A model generated the notes under the pieces. It saw nothing but the letters and a program-made list of their open reading frames with translations. It had not been told where the DNA came from and did not search any database. Positions 44,122 through 55,561 of a stretch of DNA of 64,000 nucleotides are shown one piece after another. The stretch is from Cyclina sinensis (Eukaryota > Mollusca > Bivalvia > Venerida > Veneridae). How positions within the stretch are numbered: position 1 is the stretch's first letter; every line of letters begins with the position of its first letter. The translations under genes were made by a program, and so were the position numbers. The DNA lies in NCBI GenBank assembly GCA_012932295.1, contig JAAONU010000013.1:3890603-3954602 (forward strand), written 5' to 3'.

Positions 44122-44534
44122 AGCTCACCTGAGCACAAAGTGTTCAAAGGTGAGCTATTGAGATCATTTATTGTCCGGCGGGCGTCGGCATGCTTCTTGG
44201 GTTGACTTGAACGACTTCTCCTCCTAATTTGACCTAAACCACTAAGCCAACTTTGACAAAACATGCGTGAGATATTCCTTGTATGAAACTCTACCAAAGT
44301 TGTTCAAAGAATTGAATTCCATAAAGCAACTGAAAGGAAAACTTTGAAAATCTTGTCTGAAACGACAAGGCCCTGAGCGTTAAGATTTGGGATGTAGCAT
44401 TGTCTAGAGGACCTCTACCAAGTTTCTTCAAATTATACCTCTGAGGTAATATTAAGCCTTGCCCTGGGGTCAGTTGATTTTAAATAGGCTTATATTGGGA
44501 AAACTTTGAAAATCTTTTTGTCTGAAACCACTAC
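44122..44534 (+). mobile_element. Family X element, 5' fragment, copy B
   Basis: Counterpart of 14512-14914: the 5' hairpin AGCTCACCT...AGGTGAGCT followed by partial core units and no 3' end. The junction into CTAAATGTCCATGTGACATT at 44534 marks the boundary of a local tandem duplication whose first unit begins near 42008. Confidence 0.55.
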
Positions 44535-44726
44535 TAAATGTCCATGTGACATTGTATTCTAGTGTTGTTGGTTAATGATCTAAGGTTCTAAAGAAAGGAT
44601 CACGAAAAGGTAGTCTTGCCAGATGCATTGCACCTTGTTACAAATGATATATTATACGAAAAGTGCTGTGAAAAATTCCTGTATTGTTTTGTGTGCAAAT
44701 GAAACTTTTGTGGCTGATTTGTTGTT

Positions 44727-46353
44727 AGCTCAACTGAGCACTTTGTGCGCATGATGAGCTTTTAGGATCGCCCTGTGTCCGTCGTTCGTCAGTGCGTCGT
44801 GCGTCGTCAACTTTTGCATTAAACAACATCTCCTCCTTAACCACTGGGCCAAAGTTGATGGAACTTGCCATGGATGTTCCTTGCATGAAGCTCTTCAGAG
44901 GTGTTCAAAGAAATCAATTCCATGCAGAACTCTTGTTGCCATTGCAACCTAAAGGAAAAATTTTAAAAATCTTCTTGTCTGAAACCACAAGCCCTAGAGC
45001 TTAGATATTTGGCATTTAGCACCCTCTAATTGAACTCTACAAAAATTGTTCAGATTATTTCCCTGGGGTCCAAATTGGCCCCACCCCAGGGGTCTCTGGA
45101 TTTTACATAAACTTATAGAGGAAAACTTTAAAAATCTTCTTGTCAGAAACCGCAAGGCATAGAGCTTAGATATTTGGTGTGTAGCATTGTCTAGATGACT
45201 TCTACCAAGTTTCTTCAAATCATGGCCTCTGGGTCAAAAATGGCCCCGCCCCAGGGGTTACTTGTTTTACATAGAGTTATATAGGAAAAACTTTAGAAAT
45301 CTTCTTGTCCGAAACCTTAAGGCATAGAGCTGTAGCATTGTCTAGTGGACCTCTACTAAGTTTGTTCAAATCATAGCCACTGGGTCAATACAGGTCAAGC
45401 CCTGGGGGTCACTTATTTACATAGAGTTATATAGGAAAAGGTTTTAAAAATCTTCACATAAGAAACCATAAGGCTTAGAGTTAAGGTATTTTGTATGTAG
45501 CTTTGTCTAGAGGACCTCTATCAAGTTTGTTTAAGTCATGGACCCTAGGTCAAAAATGGCCCGCCCCAGGGGTTACATGTTTTACAGAGAGAGTTATATA
45601 GGAAAAACTTTAAAAATCTTCTTGTCATAAACAACAAGGCCTAGAGTTAAGATATTTGGTGTGCAGCATTATCAAATGGACCTCTATCAAGTTTTTCAAA
45701 TCATGGCCCCTTGGTCAAAATAGGCGCTGCCCTAGGGGTCACTTGTTTTACATAGAATTATATAGGAAAAACTTGAAAAATCTTCTTGTAAGAAACCACA
45801 AGGCCTAGAGTTTAGATATTTGGTATGCAGCATTGTCTAGTGGACCTCTACCAAGTTTGTTAGAAAAATGTCCCTGGAGTCACTATTGACCCCGCCCGAG
45901 GGGTCACAAGTTTTAAATAGCAATATAGAAGAAAATCTTAAAAAATCTTCTTGTCTGAAACCACAAGGTGTAGAATTTTAAGTTTTGGCAGGAAGCATTT
46001 TCAAATTATTAGATTAAGTTAAAGGTCACGGAGGCTAAAAATAAATTTATCTACTGTACCTCATAGAGCCTGCATTTATAGACCAATATCTTTGATATTC
46101 GGTATATAGGTTCCTTGCATGGACCTCTACTCATGGGTAGGGTTTTAAGTCACTGGGTCAAGTTCAAGGTCACCATAGCTTATAATAGATATTTCTACTT
46201 TCTGTCATAGAGCCTTTATTTATTGACTGATATTTTACATATTTGGTTTGTAGGCACTTAAATATTTTTAATTAAAAAACAGAATACTGCTTAACAGCAA
46301 ACCTACAGCCACAGTACTCAGGTGAGCGATCCAGGGCCATCATGGCCCTCTTG
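44727..46353 (+). mobile_element. Family X element, complete, about 1.6 kb
   Basis: Starts AGCTCAACTGAGC and ends with CTCAGGTGAGCGATC, the hairpin GGGCCAT-c-ATGGCCC, and TCTTGTT. The core is a run of diverged units of about 155-165 bp, each containing CCTCTACCAAGTTTGTTCAA, GGCCCCGCCCCAGGGGTCAC, TTACATAGAGTTATATAGGA and AATCTTCTTGTC. It encodes no protein. The first 19 bases of the 5' end and the CTCAGGTGAGC at the 3' end form an inverted match. It is complete here, while copy A keeps only the first 500 bp. Confidence 0.7.
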
Positions 46354-46639
46354 TTTTGTACTTTTGCACCATCCTTTCTTTGTATAAATGTCCAGGTTTT
46401 AAGACAGTGTTCTGAATTATTAAGTTTTTCAAAGTATTGTTTTTCTTTAAAAGGTCAACTACGAGCTTGTTTCCTTCTTTTTTGTTCATGTAATAATAAA
46501 TAAACATTTAATTACTAAAAATCAACTTAAGAAAGATATAAATAGACAGCATAAACAAACAGTTGACACAGGTTTGAACATCTGTGTTAAGTTCCTTTAT
46601 TTTAAATGTTTTAACCTCCATTCTTAAGTACTTTTAAAG

Positions 46640-47059
46640 GTCTGGTGTCACTTTCATGATGTAATAAATTATCTCAATGTATGGCCACTAAAGGAGAAAA
46701 TATCACTAATTTCTCTGGGACTGCTGTAAGGTGAGTCATTTTAATTTGTTCTGATCTTACATTCTTTTTATTTCACATCTGATTCAGGAGATTTGGGGAG
46801 TATTGATATTTCCAATGTTTTTTTAACATGTCTTGAAATTTCTTCAGAGGATGTGAGAAGCAAAACTATATATTTAACTGTTCTTCTTACATGAATCTCA
46901 TAAACTGTCTTTAAGTCAAAGCTTGAAGATTTGCCAAAAAGTGTGAATAAAGTTTTGGCATTTCTGTTCTTTGATATATATTTATATTTCTACAGCTTTC
47001 TTTTTAAAGTGAGATCAGAAGAGGAGAATGTATATACTGGTAGGGACAAAGATTCATAG
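46640..47059 (+). pseudogene. Unidentified exon pair, copy 3 (broken)
   Basis: Exons 46640-46730 and 46996-47059 repeat the pair at 43088-43507. Exon a keeps its 91-base length and splice sites, but compensating single-base changes put a TGA in its frame, so this copy cannot encode the protein. It is part of a local duplication in which 46360-47660 corresponds to 42815-44120. Confidence 0.4.
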
Positions 47060-47960
47060 AATCTCAAAGTGAGAATTTTGGCTCCTGAACCTAGTTTAGT
47101 AACCTTCAGTGGTTTCAGACTAAAAATTGGACAGTTCACTTGTTTGGATTGTGGTTGTGACATGTTTAGCCCCCTATATTCTACTATGTAGTTATAATAA
47201 ATGACAAAACTGTATAGTTGGTACAATTTTATTGACGTCTACGCATGTGAAGGTTTAAACAAAACTGACTAGACCACACGCTAGCAGCCTGTTCACATAA
47301 TGCACACATGATTCCCATGTCACCCCCATGCGACTCTCCTTGGTTACTACCAGTAACCAGCTGACCTGTGTTTGCAAGACTCTTATCGTGTTATAATCTT
47401 CCCCTTCCAAAAGAAAAAAAATGTTTATCAAATTTTGAATACTAATTTCAAGTAGCAAGATGGGTCGCCATCAATAATGACTGTACAAAGGAGTACACAA
47501 CCCAGACAATTCTAAAATACAACAAATTTGATGGAACACAGTACATATAATGAAACATTTTAAGCAAGCATAACTATTATAATTAAATTACAGATTATAC
47601 TGAAACAATAAATATAATGGATTTTTTTAAGCAAAATGTTTTAATAGTATCTGCTGCATTTTTTAGCTCACCTGAGCAGAAAGTGCTAGAAGGGGTAAAT
47701 TGAGTTTACGTTTTACCTTCTGCCAGGTAAAAGGCACTCGGTGGTAGAAGGCATTGATGGTACAAAATACGTCCTAGGAGTAAAGGCATGATAGATATTA
47801 AGCTTATGATAGATATTTCTATTTTTTTGTCATAGAGCCTGTATTTATTGACTGATATTTAACATGTTTACTATACGTGCTTTCCATTCCTGCGCCCAGA
47901 GTGCTCCGAGTGTGGCAACTGAATGGAACGTAGCTGCTCCGGAACTAGAGTGGAAATAAT

Positions 47961-50900
47961 ATGGCGGCTTTCCGTGTATTACTAACAACGCTTCTCGAAA
48001 CAGATGACGAGGCGGAGGATGAAGCAGAGAGCGGCGATATAATGCCTTTGTTGGCTTCCTTTCTATCCGTTTTGTATGTTAAAAAGTTCTTTGTGATTTT
48101 ATTGGATTATTATTTAAAAAACTGACATTTTTTTTAGCTCACCTGAGCATGCTCATGTGAGCTTTTAGGATCCTTGATTGTCCGGCGTCCGTCCGTCCGT
48201 CCGTCGTCCACAATTCATTCAAACGACATCTCCTCTGAAACCACTGGGCAAAATTTAATGAAACTTGCCTAGAATGTTCCTTGCATGAAGCTCTACCAAG
48301 TTTGTTCAAATGGTTCCGGTTCATTGCATTTCTGGGTCACAGGAGCTAAAAACATATTTTAAAAGTTGGATCTTTAAAAATCTTCTTGTCAGAAACCACA
48401 AGGCCTGGAGCTTTGATATTTGGTATAAAGCATCATCTAGTGGACCTCTACCAAGTTTGTTCAAATTATGATCCTGGGGTCAAAAATGGCCCCGCCCCAG
48501 GGGTAACTTGTTTTACATAGAGTTATATAGGAAAAACTTTAACAAATCTTCTTGTCAGAAACCGTAAGGCATAGAGCTAAGATATTTGGTGTGCAGCAAT
48601 GTCTAGTGGACCTCTACCAAGTTTGTTCAAACCATGGCCTCTGAGTCAATAATTGCCCCGCCCCAGGGGTCATTGGTTTTACATAGGCTTATATAGGAAA
48701 AACTTTAAAAATCTTCTTGTCAAAAACCGTAAGGCATAGAGCTTAGATATTTAGTATGTAGCATTTTCTAGTGGACTTCTACCAAATTTGTTCAAATTAT
48801 ACCTCTGGGGTCAAATTTGGCCCCACCCTGGGGTCATTGGTTTTACATAGGCTTATATAGGAAAAACTTCGAAAATCTTCTTGTCTGAAACCACAAGGCC
48901 CTGAGCCTTAAGATTTAGTATGTAGCATTGTCTAGTAGACCTCTACCAAATTTGTTCCAATTTTACCCCTGGAGTCAAATTTGGCCCCACCCCGGGGTCA
49001 TTGGTTTTACATAGGCTTATATAGTGAAAACTTTGAAAATCTTCTTGTAGAAGGAGAAGTAACATTTTCAGTCCAAATAATCTGGAAATTTGTCAGACAG
49101 GTTGTTTCTATGATTTCTAGCTCAAGTTCGAATATGGGTCATCTGGGTTCAAAAACTAGGTCACAGAGCCCAAAAATAGAAAAACCTTGTTAACACTCTA
49201 GAGGTTACATTTTCAGTCCAAATATCCTGGAAATTTGTCAGAAAGGTTGTTTAGATGATTTTTAGCTCAAGTCCTAAATTGGGTCATCTGGGGTCAAAAA
49301 CTAGGTCACAGAGCCCAAATATGGAAAAACCTTGTTAACACTTTAGAGGTAACATTTTCAGTCCAAATAACCTTGAATCTGTCAGAAAGGTTGTTTCAAT
49401 GATTTCTAGGTTAAATTTGAATATGTGTCATCTGAAATCAAAAACTAGGTCACAGAGCCCAAAAATAGAAAAAAACTTGTTAACACTCTAGAAGCTACTT
49501 TTCAGTCCAAATATTCTCGAAATTTGTCAGAAAAAATGTTTTAATGATTTCTAGCTCAGATTCGAATAAAGGTCATCTGGGGTCAAAAACTAGGTCAGAA
49601 ACCCCAAATATGGAAAAACCTTGTAAACACGCATTGAGGTAACATTTTCAGTTCAAATAACCTTGAAATTTGTCAGAAAGATTGTTTTAATGATTTCTAG
49701 CTCAGTTCTGAATATGGGTTATGTGGGGTCAAAAACTAGGACACAGGGCCAGAAAGTAGAAAATCCTTGTTAATGCTCTAGAGGTTACATTTCCAGTCCA
49801 AATGTCCTTGAAATTTGTCAGAAAGGTTGTTTCAATGATATCTAGCCCAGATTAGGATATGGGTCATCTGGGATCAAAAACTAGGTCACAGAGCCCTAAA
49901 ATGTAAAAACCATTTTAACACTCCAGAGGTTACATTTTCAGTCCAAATATCCTGGACATTTGTCAGATAGGTTTTTTTTGATGATTTCTAGCTCAAGTAC
50001 TAATATGGGTCATCTTTGGTCAAAAACTAGGTCACAGAGATCAAATATGGAAAAACCTTGTTAACACTCTGAGTTAAGATTTTAATTCCAAATAACCTGA
50101 AAATTTTTCAAAGTTGCTTCTATGATTTCCAGGTCAACTTTGAATATGGGTCATCTGGATTAAAAAACTAGGTCACAGAGCCTAAAAATCGAAAAACTTT
50201 GTAAACACTCTAGAGGCTACATTTTCAGTCCAAATGTCCTGGAAATTTGTCAGAAAGGTTGATTTGATGATTACTAGCTCAGGTTTGGATATGGATCATC
50301 TGCGGTCAAAAACTAGGTCACAGAGCCCAAATATGGAAAAACCTTGTTAACACTCTAGAGGCTACACTTTCAGTCCAAATAACCTTGAAATTTGTCAGAA
50401 AGATTGTTTCAATAATTTCTAGGCCAAGTTTGAATATGGGTTCAATTAACCAGGTCCATAGCAACTTTGTTAAAAGCAGTCATATTCAGGTAAGCGATAT
50501 AGGGCCATCATGGCCCTCTTGTTTAAAGAAAATATGCATTTTTGTATCATATTACTTTCGTACCAAATTTTATTTTATGCAACAAAATAGAACAAAGCTC
50601 TATTCCATTGTGAGACTTTATATCCGTACTTATATTTTTATATAACTCGTATATATATATATATATCTATCACCTGAACTTGATGGTCTATGTTGGTTGA
50701 GGTTTATTTGTTAATCTGTTAATGTAACAAACTGTTAACTGGTAAATATTTCAGCCCGGACCGGGATTTGAACCCCAGATCTCGCGCATCTAAGGTGGAC
50801 ACTTCCACGTGGCTATAAAAAGCTAGCTCTATAGCAAGGCAGTTTAAGTGGACACTTACACTAAACTACAACATTAAGGTCAAGCTTTTGGTGATTGAGA

Positions 50901-52147
50901 ACTAACCCATGTGCCCCTCAGGCACAGATTGTAGGCGGCACCTAGCTGAAAAAAATTGTAAAGCATAAGCAGCATTTTGAACCCACAACAGTCGTGGCCA
51001 AGTAATTCAAATACAGTGGCACAACTGGTGAGAAACTCCAGAAACACAGTATATGTTACCTTGTTACAATATTACATGTATATGCCAGTGAATTTGATTC
51101 CAAGTGCATGTTGTCATTGATTAATTTTTTGTCAGGCCACAGGAGAGGACTAAAATTGATGGATATGTTGAAAATATTGTACCACTATATGATGCTGACA
51201 ATTTTCGAGCTATGTTTCGAATGTCCAGACCAACCTTTATGGATGTTTGTTCTTACCTACAAAGATTAGCAGCTTTCAACCCAAGACCTGGAGTGAAGCA
51301 TGTAATTTCAGTGGAGAAACAATTGTTAATGACTTTGTGGTACTTAGGTTGTCAGGAGAATGTTAACAGAGTTGCAGACCGATTTGGGATGTCTTTGTTA
51401 TCAGTAATTAGATGTCGGAATAGGGTTTTGAAGTCCATAAATACTGATTTACTCCATTTTACTTCATGGCCAACAGGTCAAGAACTACTAACACAAGTTA
51501 ACCGTTTTAGCCAGAGAAATGGTTTTCCTGGCATAGTTGGAGCATTAGACGGAACACATATTGAAATACGAAAGCCAAGGAATCATGCAGCATCATATAT
51601 CAACAGAAAGCAAATTTATTCCTTGCAATTACAGGCTGTATGTGACTGTGAAATGTTATTTACACATGTATTTACAGGTTACCCAGGAAGCTGTCATGAT
51701 GCAAGGGTATGTAGGAATTCTGACTTATGGAACAATGGGACTCATATGTGTGGTTTGGTGAATCACATTATTGCTGATGCAGCATACCCATTGAGGAAAT
51801 GGTTGGTGACACCTTATAGAGATAATGGACACCTCACAGAAGAACAGAAGCGTTTTAATAATTATCTTTCGGCAAACAGAGTTGTAATTGAACGAGCTTT
51901 TGCTCTTCTCAAGGGTAGATTTCGGCGGTTAAAATACTTAGATACAGAGTTAGAAAATGGTGTTGATATCGTCTTATCATGTTGTATTTTGCACAACATT
52001 TGTTTATTGAAACACGAGGATGTGTCAGATTTTCTAGAGCAAGACATTGGTGACAATTACAATAACATTAATCCACCATTACAGTTGTTTGATAATGATG
52101 GAGAAGCCATTCTTAAACGAAATGAGATTGCTGCAAATCTTGTTTAA
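47961..52147 (+). CDS. Harbinger transposase (two exons)
   Basis: Exon 1 (47961-48073) encodes an acidic N-terminus (MAAFRVLLTTLLETDDEAED) and ends at a GTATGT donor in phase 2. Exon 2 (51136-52147) follows TTTTTGTCAG and completes 374 codons. The catalytic region has GIVGALDGTHIEIRKP (Asp176), a GSCHDARV segment (Asp226), IIADAAYPLRKWLVTPY (Asp252) and VIERAFALLKGRFRRL (Glu290), the pattern of PIF/Harbinger DDE transposases such as HARBI1. An HTH-like segment (NRVADRFGMSLLSVIRCRNR) lies upstream. No stop or frameshift is present. It cuts and rejoins the element at TWA sites and normally needs the Myb-like partner, which here is broken. The 3.1-kb intron has grown by insertion. Confidence 0.88.
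48136..50522 (+). mobile_element. Family X element inside the Harbinger intron, 2.4 kb
   Basis: Begins with the hairpin AGCTCACctgagcatgctcatGTGAGCT and ends TTCAGGTAAGCGATATAG, then GGGCCATCATGGCCC, then TCTTGTT. The core changes composition midway. The first 900 bp hold units with TTACATAGGCTTATATAGG and GGCCCCGCCCCAGGGGT. From 49050 to 50440 there are about ten units of some 140 bp with ACATTTTCAGTCCAAATA, GAAATTTGTCAGAAAGGTTG and GGTCAAAAACTAGGTCACAG. No protein is encoded. Confidence 0.7.
50730..50820 (-). repeat. tRNA-derived SINE
   Basis: On the minus strand an A box TAGCCACGTGG (50805-50815) is followed about 30 bases later by a perfect B box within GGGTTCAAATCCCGG (50761-50775). This is an internal RNA polymerase III promoter, but the anticodon arm and acceptor stem do not fold as a tRNA, so it is a SINE. 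It lies in the transposase intron of the Harbinger element. Confidence 0.6.
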
Positions 52148-52357
52148 AGAGAACTTTTACCAGATTTTTACAATCGGTACACACAAAAATGGCGAAAGTT
52201 GAACTGAACTTTGAATACAAGTGTTGATCAGATCTACTATATATTTTGCCTAGTCAATATTGATTAAAGAATACTAAAAGCCTGTACAAAAGAGTTGCTA
52301 TAATATGCTTTGCATGCTGAAAAATTACTGTCTACTAAATGTGTCGTCTGCTTTTTT

Positions 52358-53614
52358 AGCTCAACTGAGCGAATGCTCAGGGTGAGCTATTGTGATCGCT
52401 GGGTGTCCGTCGTCTGGCGTCTGTCTGTTCACATTTGCCTTGTGTATGCGACAGAGGTTGTATTTTCCATTGGATCTTTATGAAACTTGGCCAGAATGTT
52501 TGTCTTGATGAAATCTAGGTTGGGATTGTATATGGGTCATCTGGGTCAAAAACTAGGTCACGGGGTCCAATCTAAGAAAAACCTTGTGTATGCTATAGAA
52601 GATGTATTTTTCATCCGACTTTCCTAATATTTAATAAGAATGAGTGTCTTGATGAAATCTAGATTGGGATTGTATATGGGTCATCTGGGGTCAAAAACTA
52701 GGTCACGGGGTCCAATCTAAGAAAAACCTTGGGTATGCGATAGAAGCTGTATTTTTCATCCGACTTTCCTAATATTTGGTCAGAATGTTTGTCTTGATGA
52801 AATCTAGGTTGGGAATGTATATGGATCAATTGGAGTCAAAAACTAGGTCACAGGGTCAAATCTTAGAAAAACCTTGTGTATGCGATAGAAGCTGTGTTTT
52901 TCATCCGATTTTCCTAATATTTGGTCAGAATGTTTGCCTTTACGATACCTAGGTTGGGATTGTATATGGGTCGTCTGGGGTCAAAAACTAGGTCATGGGG
53001 TCAAATCTTAGAAAAACCTTTTGTATGCGATAGAAGCTGTATTTTCCATTGGATTTTTCTAATATTTAGTCAGAATGTTTGTCTTAATGAGACCTAGGTT
53101 GGGATTGTTTATGGGTCATCTGGGGTCAAAAACTAGATCACAGGGTCAAATCGTAGAAAAAGCTTGTGTATGAGATAGAAGCTGTATTTTCATCCGATTT
53201 TCCTAATATTTGGTCAGAATGTTTGTCTCTATGGTATCTAGGTTGGGATTGTAAATAGGTCATCTGGGATCAAAAACTAGGTCATGGGGTCAAATCTTAG
53301 AAAAAGCTTGTGTATGAAATAGAAGCTGTATTTTCCATTCGATTTTCCTAATTTTTAGTCAGAATGTTTGTCTTGATAAAATCTAGGATGGGATTGTATA
53401 TGGGTCATCCAGGGTCAAAAAATAGGTCACAGGGCCTTTTCTTAGAAGACGTTCTGTTCAGCTACAACAATGAAACATCAGATAATATTGCATGCAGATT
53501 AAATCTTTGACCGTGGATGATCTTGACCTTGACCTACTAACTTACATCCTGATTTTTTATGTTTCTGTGCAATGATTCTCAGGTGAGCGATATAGGGCCA
53601 TCTTGGCCCTCTTG
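52358..53614 (+). mobile_element. Family X element, 1.26 kb, third core type
   Basis: Opens AGCTCAACTGAGCGAATGC with a GGTGAGCT partner, closes CTCAGGTGAGCGATATAG, GGGCCATCTTGGCCC, TCTTGTT. The core comprises about six units of roughly 145 bp with GGTTGGGATTGTATATGGGT, CATCTGGGGTCAAAAACTAG and GATAGAAGCTGTATTTTTCA. It shares its ends with the other X elements but has a different core. It lies between the two Harbinger genes. Confidence 0.7.
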
Positions 53615-55561
53615 TTTAAAAATTTTATCTCATCGTTCCAAAATTTAATGGAATTATTGTCTGAATGCCAAACATTTTGGCCAGACCAGATGCCAAAAAA
53701 AGGAACTAGGCATCTAGTTTGGTTCAAGGCTATCATATTCACCCTTAGCATGCAAAGGGTTAAACAAGAACTGTCCCAGGACAGTGCGCTTGAAAATTTC
53801 AAGTGTTTATGTGAGAAAGTTGTCAGTTTCTTGCGGAGGCCGTTGTGCCGAATAGTGATTAACCCTTAAGTTCTGCCCATGAAAGATGTCCGACATCGAA
53901 ATAGCCCAAATGGTGCTTATGAAGGCATAAAACTAAAACTAATAATAATAATTTATAATAAATAACTTTAGATTAATGTAAAGTTTGAATCCAATACAGG
54001 CATTGGTTACAAAGATAAAAGCTTGATAGTAGTTGCACGTAAACTTTTACTTAATTGCCCGAGTCTTCTTTTTTTGGGAACATAACATGGGCCATAATTC
54101 ATCAAAAAGTCTGACAGGTGTTATCCTTGATAGTTGGCATATCTGTGGACGCTCGGTAAAGTTTAATTTCAATTCAGGCACTGCTTATAAAGATACAAGT
54201 TTAATGGTAGTTACATAATTATAAAACTTCAATGCTGATGCAAAGGCGACTGTAATAGCCCTCCTGATTTTCTGAATAGTTGAGCTAAAATGAAACAGTA
54301 TATGAAATACACCTTTTTTTCCAATCAATACACAAACTGATTCAGTGTTTTATTTGCAACCCTTCACACAAAATTTTGGGTTTAATCAGTCAGGGACTAC
54401 ATGAAGTTACTTTGCATACTCATATGGGTCTTTAGCTATTATGGCCATTTTGCTGGTTGCAAAACATTTAACATTTTATTTTACTTACAGAAGAGAAAGA
54501 AAACAAGAACAAAATTAAAAGTTTGTAAACATACAACACAAATAATAAAACTGTCAAAGGAGACAATATATCCAATTTATGCTTTAAAGGTATATTAAAG
54601 TACACGAAACCATACATTTGTACTAAACTTAACTTCAGAATTGAACTTTGGATCATTTGTCACTGAAGAAAGAAAATTTCAGTATGTCCTGAAAACTGTC
54701 CTTTCTGTTTAAAGGTTATCAGAAGTTGTTTGATGGCAAATATATAATGGAAACATATGGGAATAGCAGTTTCCTAACTTTAAAGTCAAAATTCATACAC
54801 GTTTCATATTGCACTGTAAGGTCGTTTGTATAATACTTTTAAAATTTAAGATAATGCACATTAATACATGGCAGCTCATTCCGTACAGTATACAGTTCTG
54901 CCCTAATTTAACATTTACAGGTAATACCTATGTTAAATCTGAACTAATAATGAATTTAAAAAATATAAAAGTATAAAAAGCAAGAATTCTTTATCTGAAA
55001 TAAAATGTAAACTGTTTGCCACAATTCACCTTAAGAACAAAACAACAGACAAATGGTTTGCAAAATGTGCCTTATAGGCAATCTGAAGCAAGAGGGCATT
55101 TATAACCCAATATTGTTCACCAAAATCACTATGCTTAGGCTTTTACATACTGTTAAATTTCACAGTTATACCCTGAGTGAAAAAAACAGGAAGGTAGATC
55201 TTTGAAACATTTTCTACAAACAATATTACTGATTCTTCCAGTCTGCACTTACTTGCATTGATAAAAATTTGACATTTCTTCCAAGCTGCATAGAAATACT
55301 TTTCAGTACTTTGACGTTACACTCAAGACAAGCCTAAGTACAATTTGAAAATATATTTACATATTCTGTACTTTCAATATTTTAATTTTTGTTGAATTAT
55401 TTTCAAGTGGAAATATACTCCAGACAAGAGCAAACACGATGAACAAAAGAACAACATCAACATGTGAAACTTTCGGAGAGCATAAATCTTACAATGATTG
55501 TTAATCAGTAAATACTACAAATGAAAAATCTGTTTCATCATTTCTTTTCAATGAAGGCTTT
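53615..55561. other. Harbinger interior without recognisable genes
   Basis: AT-rich sequence with short open frames only and no motif I recognise. It separates the two convergent Harbinger genes. A TAATAATAATAATTTATAA run at 53941 is the only simple repeat. Confidence 0.4.

Larger units (their letters stand above)
18629..45223 (+). repeat. Large direct duplication, copy B (interrupted by a DNA transposon)
   Basis: This is the second copy of the block at 1-15541. It is longer because a 10,991-bp DNA transposon sits at 24169-35159. Elsewhere the differences from copy A are single substitutions, changes in a CCGT microsatellite (42238-42290), and a segment of about 85 bp near 44610-44690 that copy A lacks. 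Beyond 45223 copy B continues to the natural 3' end of a hairpin-ended element at 46353, whereas copy A breaks off. Copy B is therefore the more complete arrangement on the right side. Confidence 0.95.

Noticed and set aside
50730..50820. Possible tRNA gene on the minus strand
   Set aside because: Both polymerase III boxes are present, but no cloverleaf or anticodon arm folds.
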